Shown: piece after piece, positions 1 through 8,955 of the stretch
How the letters are laid out: each line of letters begins with the position of its first letter
Numbering within the stretch: the first letter of the stretch is position 1
From: Azorhizobium doebereinerae UFLA1-100
Lineage (GTDB): Bacteria; Pseudomonadota; Alphaproteobacteria; Rhizobiales; Xanthobacteraceae
Assembly: GCF_000473085.1 (NCBI RefSeq)
Contig: NZ_AXBA01000005.1
Location: forward strand, 99,262 to 163,261
Direction of reading: 5' to 3'
Length of the DNA stretch: 64,000 nucleotides
The notes under the pieces: model-generated
What the model was told of the DNA's origin: nothing
Databases searched by the model: none
The model's input: the letters and a program-made list of their open reading frames with translations, nothing else
Program-made: the position numbers and the translations under genes

Positions 1-1465
1 CCATCCCAAGGCCGAGCAGCGCATCCAGAGCGCCATGACCGGCGTGGCGCGCGGCTCGCGCCTCGCCTCCCAGCTTCTCGCCTTCGGCCGCCGCCAGCCG
101 CTGGTCCCCAAGGTGGTCAATCTCGGCCGCTTCATCGCCAACATGGACGATCTGCTGCGGCGGGCGCTCGGCGAGGCGGTGGAGATCCAGACCGTCATCG
201 CCGACGGCCTCTGGAACACCCTCATCGACCCCGGCAACGTGGAGAACGCGCTGCTCAACCTCGCCATCAACGCCCGCGACGCCATGGACGGACGCGGGCG
301 GCTGACCATCGAATTGAGCAACGCCTTCCTGGACACCGCCTATGCCGGGCAGAACACGGACGTGACCGCCGGGCAATATGTGCTGCTGGCGGTCACCGAT
401 ACCGGCTGCGGCATGGCGCCGGACCTGCTGGAGAAGGTGTTCGAGCCGTTCTTCACCACCAAGCCCGAAGGCAAGGGCACCGGCCTCGGCCTGTCCATGG
501 TCTACGGCTTCGTCAAGCAGTCGGGCGGCCACATCAAGCTCTATAGCGAGCCGGGCCAGGGCACCACCGTCAAGCTCTATCTGCCGCGCTCCGCCCAGGC
601 GGAGGATGTGCTGGTGGACGCGGAGACCGGGCCGGTCTCGGGCGGCATCGAGACCATCCTGGTGGCGGAGGACGACCACGCGGTGCGCGAGATCGTGGTC
701 GGCCTGCTGGCCGACCTCGGCTATCGGGTGCTGAAGGCCAAGGACGCGGAAAGCGCGCTCTCCATCATCGAGAGCGGCATGCCCATCGACCTGCTGTTCA
801 CCGACGTGGTGATGCCCGGCCCGCTGAAAAGCACGGAACTGGCCCGCAAGGCCCGCGAGCGCCTGCCGAACCTCGCTATCCTGTTCACCTCCGGCTATGC
901 GGAGAATGCCATCGTCCATGCCGGCCGGCTGGACGAGGGCGTGGAGCTGCTGAGCAAGCCCTATACGCGCGAAGCCCTCGCCCGCAAGCTGCGCCAGGTG
1001 CTGGGCGGGGCGGGCGCGGCCGCGCCGGCGGCGGCGGCGGCGGCCCCGCCCTCCCCGCTCCCGCAGGCTATGCCCGAGACGGCGCGCCCGGCGACATGGC
1101 CCGGCACCATCCTGCTGGTGGAGGACGACTGGCTGGTGCGCACCAGCACCGTGGACATGCTGGAGGAGCTGGGCCACGAGGTGCTGGAGGCGGCGGACGG
1201 CGCCTCGGCCCTGGCGCTGCTGGGCAAGCGCAAGGTGGACCTGCTGCTCACCGACATCGGCCTGCCGGACATTTCGGGTGTCGCGCTGGCGCAGCAGGCG
1301 CGCGCCCGCGACGCCGCGCTGCCCATCGTCTTCCTGACCGGCCAGAGCGATGCCGGCGCGCACGGGCTCGGCGCCGGTGTGCGGGTGATCACCAAGCCCT
1401 ATACCGCCGCCGGGCTGGCCGACATCATCGCCGACATGCGGGACACGGAACGAAACGGCGGGTGA
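1..1465 (+). CDS. Hybrid sensor histidine kinase with two receiver domains (5' truncated by window edge)
   Basis: The reading frame is open from the first base, so the N-terminal sensor part is outside the window. The visible fragment (about 487 residues) starts inside the dimerisation/phosphoacceptor helix region. It has an ATPase domain with an N box ([12 protein letters not shown]), G1 (DTGCGMAP), F box (FEPFFTTK) and G2 ([11 protein letters not shown]). Two CheY-like receiver domains follow, with probable phospho-Asp in [10 protein letters not shown] (about residue 268) and [10 protein letters not shown] (about 418), joined by an Ala/Pro linker. Family knowledge: such kinases relay phosphate from His to internal receivers and often to a separate partner. 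The phosphoacceptor His itself is not visible, so whether the sensor is membrane-bound or soluble cannot be said. Confidence 0.9.
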   Translation, partial: HPKAEQRIQSAMTGVARGSRLASQLLAFGRRQPLVPKVVNLGRFIANMDDLLRRALGEAVEIQTVIADGLWNTLIDPGNVENALLNLAINARDAMDGRGRLTIELSNAFLDTAYAGQNTDVTAGQYVLLAVTDTGCGMAPDLLEKVFEPFFTTKPEGKGTGLGLSMVYGFVKQSGGHIKLYSEPGQGTTVKLYLPRSAQAEDVLVDAETGPVSGGIETILVAEDDHAVREIVVGLLADLGYRVLKAKDAESALSIIESGMPIDLLFTDVVMPGPLKSTELARKARERLPNLAILFTSGYAENAIVHAGRLDEGVELLSKPYTREALARKLRQVLGGAGAAAPAAAAAAPPSPLPQAMPETARPATWPGTILLVEDDWLVRTSTVDMLEELGHEVLEAADGASALALLGKRKVDLLLTDIGLPDISGVALAQQARARDAALPIVFLTGQSDAGAHGLGAGVRVITKPYTAAGLADIIADMRDTERNGG

Positions 1466-1490
1466 GCCGCTCCGCCGGGCGGCTCACCCG
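1459..1490 (+). terminator. Hairpin terminator after the histidine kinase
   Basis: A perfect 12-bp stem (1459-1470 with 1479-1490, 8-nt loop) overlaps the stop codon of the kinase gene. There is no clear T tract, so intrinsic termination is inferred from stem strength and position only. Confidence 0.6.
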
Positions 1491-1599
1491 CTGGGCTGAA
1501 CGGATAACGCGTTCTCTTTCCTGGCGTTGGAGTCTGACCCGGCGTTCAGCTCCGCCGCCTTTCGCAACCGAGGGCCGTCATCCCCGATCCCGCGCGACG

Positions 1600-1783
1600 C
1601 GCCCCCTCCCCCCTTGCGGGGGAGGGATGGGGAGGGGGGTGAAACGTGCGCCGACCGTCCCCGCTACGTGATCCGGGCGCGCGCCGCTTCATCTGCCCCT
1701 AAGCCGACGCTCAAGGCGGCAAAGCCGGGTGAAAGCGGATGGCGTTTCACCCCCCTCCCTGCCCCGCAAGGGGGGAGGTGCCC
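1600..1783. repeat. Inverted pair of GC-rich extragenic elements
   Basis: The element at about 1600-1646 (ending GGGAGGGGGGTGAAACG, 1628-1646) recurs inverted at 1742-1783 (beginning GCGTTTCACCCCCCTCCC). Each copy also has internal complementarity between its C-rich and G-rich parts around a TTGCGGG/CCGCAAG core. This resembles the short palindromic extragenic elements dispersed in alphaproteobacterial genomes. That class assignment is from memory of the pattern. Confidence 0.5.
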
Positions 1784-1843
1784 GCGCCTATGCTTGCATC
1801 CTCCGCCCGGGACATCGCCGTCCATATCTGCGGGCGGTAGGAT

Positions 1844-1906
1844 TTCTGGCTGCGAGACCTTTGGCTGCAAGACTTCTCGTTGCAGGACGTTTCGCAGCAA
1901 GACCTG
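1844..1906. repeat. Degenerate 15-bp tandem repeat, about four units
   Basis: Units share the pattern (t/g)GCTGC(g/a)AGAC(c/t)TT with a 15-nt period: a GGCTGCGAGACC-type unit, GGCTGCAAGACTT, a GTTGCAGGACGTT variant and a GCAGCAAGACC variant. Fifteen nucleotides is five codons, so it could be the relic of a coding repeat, but no open frame through it looks like a protein. Confidence 0.5.
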
Positions 1907-2082
1907 CGGTCAGATGCCGAGCGCGCGCTCCATCGAAGCGTTGGCGCCTGATCTGATCAGGCTGAAGCAAACTGATCGGTCAATCAGTCTCCCAGCAGGT
2001 GAGGAAGAACGCATGATCCGATCAGCTTGCGATGTGGGCTGAGCGGCGCGGGCTCCGGAAACCGCTTCGCCTTTCAGGTCGA

Positions 2083-2793
2083 TCAACCCTGGGCCGGGCC
2101 GAACAGCGCCCGCAGGTCCGCCGGCGGCGCGGGCACGGGATCGAGCCGCAGCCGCTGCTCCACATGGCGGAAATGGTGGCGCGACAGATCGATGGCGCGG
2201 GGCACGTCGCGGGCGCGCAGCGCCTCCACGATGGCGCCGTGCTCGTCCACCGCGCACACCGACTGGGTAGCCGGCTCGTAGACCGACACCATCACCGAGG
2301 ACCGGCTGAGCAGGTCGCGCAGGAAGCGGGAGAGCTCCTCATTGCCCAGCGCATCCACCAGATGCGTGTGGAAGGCGCCTGACAGCCGCACCGAGGCGGC
2401 GCGGTCGCCGCGCGCGGCGGCATCGCGCTCCTCCACCAGATGGGCATCGAGCCGGGCGAGGATCTCGTCATTGAGCATCTGGCCGAGCTGCACCAGCACG
2501 CCCGCCTCCAGCACCCGGTGGGCCTCGTAGACCGCGCGAATCTCCTCCGGCGTGGGCGAGGGCACGCGCGAGCCGCGATTGGGCACGATCTCGATGCGCC
2601 GCTCGGCGCCGAGCCGGTGCAGCACCTTGCGGATGCGCTCGCGCGACACGCCGAAGGCTTCCGCCAGCGTCTGCTCCACCAGCTTGGTGCCGGCCCTCAG
2701 GCGCCCGTCCATGATGGCGCGGGTGATGGACTGGTAGATCGCCTCGTCCGCCGCCGGATCCGCCTTGGCCGCGCGCTGCCTCGCTTCGCTCAC
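2083..2793 (-). CDS. GntR-family transcriptional regulator (FadR/FCD subfamily)
   Basis: The 236-residue protein has an N-terminal winged HTH (about 15-80, containing EQTLAEAFGVSRERIRKVL). A C-terminal FCD domain (about 88-215) carries the His/Asp residues typical of metal or ligand binding in this subfamily (FHTHLVD, DEHGAIVEAL, RHHFRHVE). It is divergent from the ABC-importer operon that begins at 2987. Three TGTGCACA palindromes lie in the 193-bp gap, so it most likely controls that operon and itself. FCD regulators usually bind a small acid or metabolite released by the pathway they control. The ligand here is unknown. Confidence 0.9.
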   Translation of the reverse strand: MSEARQRAAKADPAADEAIYQSITRAIMDGRLRAGTKLVEQTLAEAFGVSRERIRKVLHRLGAERRIEIVPNRGSRVPSPTPEEIRAVYEAHRVLEAGVLVQLGQMLNDEILARLDAHLVEERDAAARGDRAASVRLSGAFHTHLVDALGNEELSRFLRDLLSRSSVMVSVYEPATQSVCAVDEHGAIVEALRARDVPRAIDLSRHHFRHVEQRLRLDPVPAPPADLRALFGPAQG

Positions 2794-2816
2794 ACCGTCT
2801 CCTGCACCGCTTCAAA

Positions 2817-2931
2817 AATGTGCACATTAATGGCAATAAATGTGCACATTATTCGCCGACGACGACTTTTCTGTCCGTCAGATACAGCACGAGGCCTTCC
2901 TGCGCCAACGTTTTCGAAAAATGTGCACAAT
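2817..2931. promoter_or_regulatory. Three TGTGCACA palindromic operators
   Basis: AATGTGCACATT occurs perfectly at 2817-2828 and again at 2839-2850 (22-bp spacing, two helical turns). A third copy with one change in the flank, AATGTGCACAAT, is at 2920-2931. GntR/FadR-type proteins recognise short T-G-T/A-C-A palindromes, and the sites lie between the gntR gene and the importer genes. Assignment to this regulator is inferred from position. Confidence 0.75.
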
Positions 2932-2986
2932 TGGCCCGGCCCTTGCAGAGGTATCCTCATCGCCAGCGTCCCTTCGCGAGGAAGCC

Positions 2987-4030
2987 ATGCCTGATCCCAT
3001 TCTATCCCGACGCACCCTCCTGAAGCTCAGCGCCGGGGCGCTGGCGGGCGGCGTGGCCATGCCCGCCATCGTCCGCGCCGCGCCGAAGGAGATCGTCATC
3101 GGCGGCCCGGCCGGCGCCGCCAAATATTTCAACGCCGACGTCTTCCCGCTCATCCAGAAGATGCTCGACGTCTCCATCCTCTATGAAGGCACCAACTCGC
3201 TCACCAATCTGCAGAAGATGCAGGCGGACAAGGCGAGCCCGAAGATGTCGGTCGTCATCATGGACGATCCGGTCATGCTGCCCGCCGCCGCCGAGGGCCT
3301 CATCACCCCCATGGCCGCCTCCGGCGTGCCCAACCTCGCCAAGCTGGTGCCCGGCACCATTCATCGCGACGGCCTGTGGGCCAACTACCAGAAGCCCTGG
3401 GCCGGCATCGCCTATTCCACCAAGCGCATGGCCGCCGCGCCGGCCGACTGGACCGCGCTGTGGGACCCCAAGTATGCGCAGAAGGTCATCGTGCCCTCGC
3501 TCCAGAACACCGAGGGCTTCTGGACCCTGCTCGCCGCCGCCCACCTGGAGACCGGCAAGCCCTACAAGGACGCGCAATACGACATCGACGCCGCCTTCCG
3601 GAAGCTGAAGAGCCTGAAGCCGAACCTGCTCAACGTCTACACCAACGCCCCCCAGGCCATAAACCTGCTGGAGCAAGGCGAGGCCTGGATGATCGGCGGC
3701 CAGTTCTCCGCTTATACCCTCATCCGCAAGGCCGACGGCTCGCCGGTGGACCTCTCGGTGCCCAAGGACGGCGGCTTCGCCATGCCCTCCGGCATCGCCA
3801 AGGTGACCGGCGCCCCGGCGGGCGACACCGCCGAGGCGGTGATCAACGCCTTCCTCTCCCCCGAGGTGCAGGGCGTGCTCGCCGCCAAGGCCTTCGTGGC
3901 GCCCACCAATGCCGGCGTGCCGACCCCGGCCGGCTTCCCGGACGCCGCCTCGCTGTTCGCCCCCGACTGGGCCTTCGTCGCCAAGGAGCGCGCCGGCTGG
4001 GTTGATCGCTGGATCAAGGAGATGTCATGA
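2987..4030 (+). CDS. ABC transporter periplasmic substrate-binding protein, spermidine/putrescine (PotD) type, Tat-exported
   Basis: The start at 2987 is chosen because GAGGAAG lies 3 nt upstream and it begins a twin-arginine signal (SRRTLLKLSAGALAGG), giving 347 residues. The mature part resembles extracellular solute-binding proteins of the PotD/PotF type, which deliver a polyamine-like or small cationic/amide ligand to the membrane permeases. Tat export suggests the protein folds in the cytoplasm. The next gene starts inside its last codons (ATGA overlap at 4027), consistent with one mRNA. The real substrate cannot be read from sequence. The deacetylase at the operon end suggests a nitrogenous compound. 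Confidence 0.85.
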   Translation: MPDPILSRRTLLKLSAGALAGGVAMPAIVRAAPKEIVIGGPAGAAKYFNADVFPLIQKMLDVSILYEGTNSLTNLQKMQADKASPKMSVVIMDDPVMLPAAAEGLITPMAASGVPNLAKLVPGTIHRDGLWANYQKPWAGIAYSTKRMAAAPADWTALWDPKYAQKVIVPSLQNTEGFWTLLAAAHLETGKPYKDAQYDIDAAFRKLKSLKPNLLNVYTNAPQAINLLEQGEAWMIGGQFSAYTLIRKADGSPVDLSVPKDGGFAMPSGIAKVTGAPAGDTAEAVINAFLSPEVQGVLAAKAFVAPTNAGVPTPAGFPDAASLFAPDWAFVAKERAGWVDRWIKEMS

Positions 4031-5118
4031 GCCAGGAGCCCATCGACGCCGCCTCCCATCTCGTCGTCCGGCAGGCCTCCAAGCGCTATGGCGCCACCAC
4101 CGTGCTCGACCGGGTGGACCTCGCCATAAGGCGCGGCGAGCTGGTGACGCTGCTCGGCCCCTCCGGCTGCGGCAAGACCACCCTGCTGCGGCTGATCGCC
4201 GGCCTCGCCTTGCCCGATGCCGGCACGGTGGCGATCGCCGGGCGGGACGTCACCCGCGTGCCGCCGCACAGGCGCAACGTCGGCGTGGTGTTCCAGAACT
4301 ACGCTTTGTTCCCGCACCTCTCGGTGGCCGGGAATGTCGCCTTCGGCCTGACGGTGCGCCGCCGGCCGAAGGCCGACATCGCGCGCGCGGTGGACAAGGC
4401 GCTCGCCCTCGTCCATCTCGACCATCTGGCGGCCCGCCCCATCTCGGCTCTGTCCGGCGGCCAGCAGCAGCGCGTGGCGCTCGCCCGCGCGCTGGCGGTG
4501 GAGCCGGACGTGCTGCTGTTCGACGAGGCGCTCTCGGCGCTGGACCGCAAGCTGCGCGAGGAAATGCAGGGCGAGATGCGCCGCATCCTGCGCGACATCA
4601 ACGCCACCGCCATCTTCGTCACCCACGACCAGGACGAGGCGCTGACCATGTCCGACCGGGTGGCGGTGATGAACGGCGGGCGGATCGAGCAATTGGCTGA
4701 GCCTCGGCTCATCTACCAGCGGCCGGCGAGCCTGTTCACGCTTAATTTCGTCGGCCTCTCCACCCGCATTTCCGGCACCGTGGTGGCCTGCGACGGCGGC
4801 ATCGTCCAGGTGGACACCAAGGTCGGCCGGCTCGCCGCCACCGGCCGCTTCCTCGCCGGCTCGCAGGTGGTGGTGGCGACCCGGCCGGAGCACCTGCGCC
4901 CCGCCGCCGGAGCGACCGGCAACGCGGTGAGCGGGCGGGTGCGCGCGGTGGTGTTCCAGGGCTCGCGCAGCCTGGTGGAGGTGGGCGCCGGCGGCGAGAC
5001 GCTGCTGGCCGAGCTGCCCGGCCAGGAGGCCGCGCTGCTGGCGCCGGACGCCGAGATCCGCCTCGCCTGGCCGGTGAGCGAGACCTTCGCCTTTCCCGCC
5101 CCGGAGATGGCCGCATGA
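4027..5118 (+). CDS. ABC transporter ATP-binding protein, PotA type
   Basis: This 363-residue ATPase energises the importer. Visible motifs are Walker A GPSGCGKT (44-51), Q-loop VFQNYALFP, signature LSGGQQQR (142-149), Walker B LLFDEALSALD (163-173) and the switch His in VTHD (H200). The usual DEPLSALD is DEALSALD here. The C-terminal third (about 240-360) is a TOBE-like regulatory domain, as in PotA/FbpC proteins. Both ends overlap neighbours by 4 bp, so translation is probably coupled through the operon. Confidence 0.93.
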   Translation: MSQEPIDAASHLVVRQASKRYGATTVLDRVDLAIRRGELVTLLGPSGCGKTTLLRLIAGLALPDAGTVAIAGRDVTRVPPHRRNVGVVFQNYALFPHLSVAGNVAFGLTVRRRPKADIARAVDKALALVHLDHLAARPISALSGGQQQRVALARALAVEPDVLLFDEALSALDRKLREEMQGEMRRILRDINATAIFVTHDQDEALTMSDRVAVMNGGRIEQLAEPRLIYQRPASLFTLNFVGLSTRISGTVVACDGGIVQVDTKVGRLAATGRFLAGSQVVVATRPEHLRPAAGATGNAVSGRVRAVVFQGSRSLVEVGAGGETLLAELPGQEAALLAPDAEIRLAWPVSETFAFPAPEMAA

Positions 5119-5984
5119 CCGACACAGCTCTGCCCCTGGTCAAGGCGCCCGCCGCGCCCGGCCGCGAACGCTGGCTGGCGGTGGCGCTCGCCGCCCCCGC
5201 CCTCCTCATCCTGCTGGCGCTGTTCGCCCTGCCGCTGGCGAAACTGCTCGCCGCCAGCGTGGCCGGGCCGGACGGCCCGACCCTGGCGGAATACGCCAAG
5301 CTGCTGGGCACGCCCTATTATCTCGGCGTCATCTGGAATTCCGTGCGCCTCGCGCTGCTCACCACCGGTATCGCGCTGGTCATCGGCTATCCGGCCGCCT
5401 TCGCGCTGGCACGGGCGCGCGGGGCGGTGCGCAGCGCGCTGCTGGCCTGCCTGTTCCTGCCGCTCGCCGCCAGCGTCATCGTCAAGGCCTTCGCCTGGAC
5501 CATCCTGCTGCGCAGCGACGGGCTGGTGAACGAGACCCTGCTGGCGCTCGGCCTCATCGACGCGCCGATCCGCATGATCTTCACCGAGACCGCGCTGATC
5601 GTCGGCTCGGTGAACATCTTCCTGCCGTTCATGATCCTGCCCATCTACACGGTGGTGGCGCAGCTCGACCCCCGCCTCATGGAAGCCGCCGCCACGCTGG
5701 GCGCCGCCCCGGCGGAGGCGTTCGTGCGCGTGGTGGTGCCGCTCACCGTGCCCGGCGTGGTGGCGGGCGTGGCGCTGGTGTTCTCGCTCGCCGTGTCGGC
5801 CTATGTGGTGCCGACTTTGCTGATCGGCGAGCGCTATCCCACCCTCTCCACCACCATCGCCAAGGCCTATCTTCTGGCCCGCCAGCCCACCTTCGGCGCG
5901 GCGGCGGGCGTGGTGCTGCTGGTGATCGCGGTGGCCACCGTGGCGCTCAGCACCCGCCTCGCCCGGCTGGGAGGCGCCCGATGA
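5115..5984 (+). CDS. ABC transporter permease, PotB type
   Basis: This 289-residue inner-membrane permease has about six hydrophobic segments, beginning near residue 22 (LAVALAAPALLILLALFAL). It carries the cytoplasmic EAA loop (MEAAATLGAAPAEAFVRVVVP) that docks the ATPase. It pairs with the permease at 5981 to form the channel of the PotD-type importer. It overlaps both neighbours by 4 bp. Confidence 0.9.
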   Translation: MTDTALPLVKAPAAPGRERWLAVALAAPALLILLALFALPLAKLLAASVAGPDGPTLAEYAKLLGTPYYLGVIWNSVRLALLTTGIALVIGYPAAFALARARGAVRSALLACLFLPLAASVIVKAFAWTILLRSDGLVNETLLALGLIDAPIRMIFTETALIVGSVNIFLPFMILPIYTVVAQLDPRLMEAAATLGAAPAEAFVRVVVPLTVPGVVAGVALVFSLAVSAYVVPTLLIGERYPTLSTTIAKAYLLARQPTFGAAAGVVLLVIAVATVALSTRLARLGGAR

Positions 5985-6781
5985 CCCGGCCCCTCGCCAT
6001 CCTGTTCGCCTGGACCATGGCGCTCGGCGCCGCGCTCTTCCTGCTGGCGCCGCTCATGGTGATCGCGGCGGCCTCCTTCTCGCCCACCCCGGTGTTCGAC
6101 CTGCCGGTGGGCGGGGCCTCGCTGCGCTGGTACGCCCGCATCGGCCAGATGGACGGCTTCTGGCCGGCCCTCTCGCTGTCGCTGCAGATCGCCGCGCTGT
6201 CCACCGCGCTGGCGCTGGCGCTGGGCACGCTGGCGGCCATCGCCATCGCCCAGGGCCGCCTGCCGGGGGCGGAGGCCATCGGCACCTTCCTGGTCTCGCC
6301 CCTGATGATGCCCGGCCTCGTGCTCGGCATCGCCTTGCTGCAATATTTCCGCGCCATGGGCTTTTCCGCCGCCTGGAGCGCGCTGCTGCTGGCGCACCTG
6401 GTGGTGACGCTGCCCTATGTGGCCCGCACCATGATCGCCGGACTGTCGCGCTTCGACTTCACCTTGGTGGAGGCCGCGCGCACGCTCGGCTGCACCTATC
6501 CCGGCGCCATCCTCAAGGTGATGGTCCCGGCGCTGGCGCCCTCCTTCCTCACCGCGGGGCTGTTCGCCTTCCTCGCCTCCTTCGACAACTATCCCGTCTC
6601 GATCTTCCTGACCGACGTGCGAACCAAGACGCTGCCCATCAAGATGCTGCAATATATCGAAGAAGCCCCCGACCCCACGCTCGCGGCCCTGTCCACGCTG
6701 ATCCTCGGCGCGACCGTGATCCTGCTGGTCGCCAGCGACCGCCTCGTCGGCCTGCACCGCATGGCGGGGACCGGCCAATGA
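5981..6781 (+). CDS. ABC transporter permease, PotC type
   Basis: The 266-residue second membrane subunit has six predicted transmembrane segments and an EAA motif (VEAARTLGCTYPGAILKVMVP). It belongs to the binding-protein-dependent transport inner-membrane family. It overlaps the upstream permease and the downstream deacetylase gene by 4 bp each, so five genes from 2987 to 7704 look like a single coupled operon. Confidence 0.9.
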   Translation: MTRPLAILFAWTMALGAALFLLAPLMVIAAASFSPTPVFDLPVGGASLRWYARIGQMDGFWPALSLSLQIAALSTALALALGTLAAIAIAQGRLPGAEAIGTFLVSPLMMPGLVLGIALLQYFRAMGFSAAWSALLLAHLVVTLPYVARTMIAGLSRFDFTLVEAARTLGCTYPGAILKVMVPALAPSFLTAGLFAFLASFDNYPVSIFLTDVRTKTLPIKMLQYIEEAPDPTLAALSTLILGATVILLVASDRLVGLHRMAGTGQ

Positions 6782-7704
6782 GCCCGCTCGCCCTGAAGCC
6801 CGCCCTGCCGCCGCGCGACCGCGACCTGAAGGGCTATGCCGGCAGCCCGCCCGACCCGCAATGGCCGGGCAAGGCGCGCGTCGCCGTCTCCTTCGTGGTC
6901 AATTTCGAGGAGGGGGCCGAGTTCACCGTCTCGGAAGGCGATGGCGTCAACGAGGGCATCTATGAGGTGGACCATCGTCTCGATGGCCCGGACCCCTGCA
7001 TCGAGAGCCATTTCGAATACGGCACGCGGGCGGCGTGGTGGCGGGTGATGGACCTGTTCGACGCCCACGGCGCCAAGGTGACGGTGAGCGCCTGCGGCCG
7101 CGCCGTGGAACGCTCGCCCGAGCTGGCGCAAGACGCCGTCCGGCGCGGCCATGAGGTCGCCGCCCACGGCTGGCGCTGGGAGAGCCACGCGGGCATGGAC
7201 GAGGCCACCGAGCGCGCCCGCATCGCCCGCACCGTCGCGGCCATCGCGCGGGCCACGGGGCAGCGGCCGGTGGGCTGGCACACCCGCTCCGCCTCCACCG
7301 CCAACACCCGGCGCCTGCTCGTGGAGGACGGCGGCTTCCTCTATGACAGCGACGCCTACAATGACGACCTGCCCTATGAGGTGGAGGTCGCCGGCCGCCG
7401 CCATCTGGTGCTGCCCTATGCGTTCGACACCAACGACATGCACTTCCAGCACACCCAGCGCTTCCGCGGCGCGGACTTCGCCGATTATGTGATCGACGCC
7501 TTCGACTGGCTGGCGCGGGAGGGCGAGCGGGCGCCGAAGATGCTCTCCATCGGCCTCCACCTGCGCATGATCGGCCGCCCCGGCCGCATCGGCGCGCTGG
7601 AGCGCATCCTCGCCCATGTGCAGGGCTCCGGCGTCGCCTGGGTGGCGCCGCGCGCGGCCATCGCCCGGCACTGGCGCGCCACCTTTCCCGAGGGCGGGGC
7701 GTGA
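6778..7704 (+). CDS. Polysaccharide-deacetylase-family hydrolase, PuuE/allantoinase-like
   Basis: The 308-residue protein has a NodB-type barrel. It carries the N-terminal FVVNFEEGAE segment, HEVAAHGWRWE and WHTRSASTANTRRLL motifs typical of the cyclic-amide branch of this family (PuuE-like allantoinases and related imidases) rather than of chitin deacetylases. It has no signal peptide, so it acts in the cytoplasm. Position as the last gene of an importer operon implies that it acts on the imported compound, perhaps opening a cyclic amide or removing an acyl group. The exact substrate is unknown. Confidence 0.82.
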   Translation: MSPLALKPALPPRDRDLKGYAGSPPDPQWPGKARVAVSFVVNFEEGAEFTVSEGDGVNEGIYEVDHRLDGPDPCIESHFEYGTRAAWWRVMDLFDAHGAKVTVSACGRAVERSPELAQDAVRRGHEVAAHGWRWESHAGMDEATERARIARTVAAIARATGQRPVGWHTRSASTANTRRLLVEDGGFLYDSDAYNDDLPYEVEVAGRRHLVLPYAFDTNDMHFQHTQRFRGADFADYVIDAFDWLAREGERAPKMLSIGLHLRMIGRPGRIGALERILAHVQGSGVAWVAPRAAIARHWRATFPEGGA

Positions 7705-7712
7705 GCGCCGTC

Positions 7713-7741
7713 GCCCCCCGCATCCGCAGGTCGCGGGGGGC
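7713..7741. terminator. Bidirectional terminator between convergent operons
   Basis: GCCCCCCGC (7713-7721) pairs perfectly with GCGGGGGGC (7733-7741) across an 11-nt loop. It sits in the 72-bp gap between the deacetylase gene (rightward) and the amidase gene (leftward), so it can end both transcripts. Confidence 0.75.
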
Positions 7742-7776
7742 TTATCGATAGATCGCTCAGCAAGAGAGGAGGCGGC

Positions 7777-8955
7777 TCAGGCCGCCATCACCTTGCGGGC
7801 GAGGTCCAGCAGCGCCTCGTCGCGCCCACGCGGGGCGATGATTGAGAGGCCCACGGGGCAGCCGTCCAACGTGCCGAGCGGCAGCGAGATCTGCGGCAGG
7901 CCCGCATGCCCCGCCGGGCAGAGCAGCTCCAGCGCACGGGCGCGGAAGGCGTCCAGCTCCGGCTCCGGCGTCGCCAGCAAAGGCGCGATGCCCGGCCCGG
8001 TGGGCAGCAGCAGCAGGCCATCGTCGCCCAGGATGTCGTCCATGCGGGCGCGGATGTCGGCGCGCAGGGCGAGCGCGCCCTTCACCTCCTCAGGGTCGAG
8101 CCTGGCGGCGGCGGCGAAGCGCTCACGCACGCCGGGGCCGAACGCCGGCTTCACCTGTTCCACCCATGGCCCGTGCGCCGCCCAGGCCTCGGCGGACTGG
8201 ATGAGCCGGAAGGCGTTGCGCCACGGCCCGAGGCCGCCCGGCGCCACGGTCACGGAAGCCGCCGGGGCATAGAGCGCCATCACCCGGGACAGGCCGTCCT
8301 TCAACGCCGCGCCCACCGCCGGGCCGGCGGCGGCGAACAGGTCGTCGGCGACCATCAGGCGGTTCGGCAGCGGCGCCGTGGGGGCCGGGCCGAGCAGCAC
8401 CGCGCCGACCTGCGCGAACAGCTCCGCGTCGCGGGCGAACCAGCCCAAAGTGTCGTAGCTCGGCGCCAGCGGCACCGCGCCGGCGAGGGAGACGCGCCCG
8501 TGCGTCGTGCGGATGCCGATGATGCCGCAATAGCTGGCCGGCAGGCGCACCGAGCCGCCGGTGTCCGAGCCGATGGCGAAATCCACCAGCTTGCCGGCCA
8601 CCGCCGCCGCCGAGCCGGAGGACGAGCCGCCGGGAATGCGCCCCGGCGCGGCCGGATTGGTCGGCGTGCCGTAATGGGCGTTCTCGCCGTTGAGGCTCCA
8701 GGCCAGTTCGTCCGTATGGGTCTTGCCCACCAGATGGGCGCCGGCGTCCAGCAGCAGGTCCACGCAGGGCGTGCTGGCGGTCGGCACCGGGTGGCTGGCC
8801 AGCCAGTGCGGGCTGCCCGCCCCGGTGGGCACGCCGGCGAGGTCGAAGAAGTCCTTCAGCGCGAAGGTGCGGCCGGCCAGCGGGCCGTCGGTGCGGCGCT
8901 GGATGTCCACCGCCCCATGGGCGACGAAGGCGTTGAGCGGATCGTGCAGGGTCAT
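7777..8955 (-). CDS. Amidase (amidase-signature family)
   Basis: The start at 8955 (ATGA overlap with the upstream gene's stop) gives 392 residues and fits the family N-terminus. The Ser-cisSer-Lys triad is visible: Lys34 (TFALKDFFD), cis-Ser in GGSSSGS (109-115) and nucleophile Ser135 in GSDTGGSVRLPASYCGI. Enzymes of this family hydrolyse amides to acid plus ammonia. No signal peptide is seen. Being the last gene of the liv-type operon, after a ring-opening-type amidohydrolase, it probably releases ammonia from a pathway intermediate. Indoleacetamide, biuret-type and acyl-amide hydrolases are all possible relatives. Confidence 0.88.
   Translation of the reverse strand: MTLHDPLNAFVAHGAVDIQRRTDGPLAGRTFALKDFFDLAGVPTGAGSPHWLASHPVPTASTPCVDLLLDAGAHLVGKTHTDELAWSLNGENAHYGTPTNPAAPGRIPGGSSSGSAAAVAGKLVDFAIGSDTGGSVRLPASYCGIIGIRTTHGRVSLAGAVPLAPSYDTLGWFARDAELFAQVGAVLLGPAPTAPLPNRLMVADDLFAAAGPAVGAALKDGLSRVMALYAPAASVTVAPGGLGPWRNAFRLIQSAEAWAAHGPWVEQVKPAFGPGVRERFAAAARLDPEEVKGALALRADIRARMDDILGDDGLLLLPTGPGIAPLLATPEPELDAFRARALELLCPAGHAGLPQISLPLGTLDGCPVGLSIIAPRGRDEALLDLARKVMAA

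Larger units (their letters stand above)
1466..2082. other. 617-bp gene-free spacer with repeats
   Basis: I see no convincing gene here. Beyond the kinase hairpin it holds two inverted copies of a GC-rich element (about 1600-1646 and 1742-1783) and a degenerate 15-bp tandem repeat (about 1844-1906), listed separately. Short open frames are present but show no recognisable protein. Confidence 0.6.
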
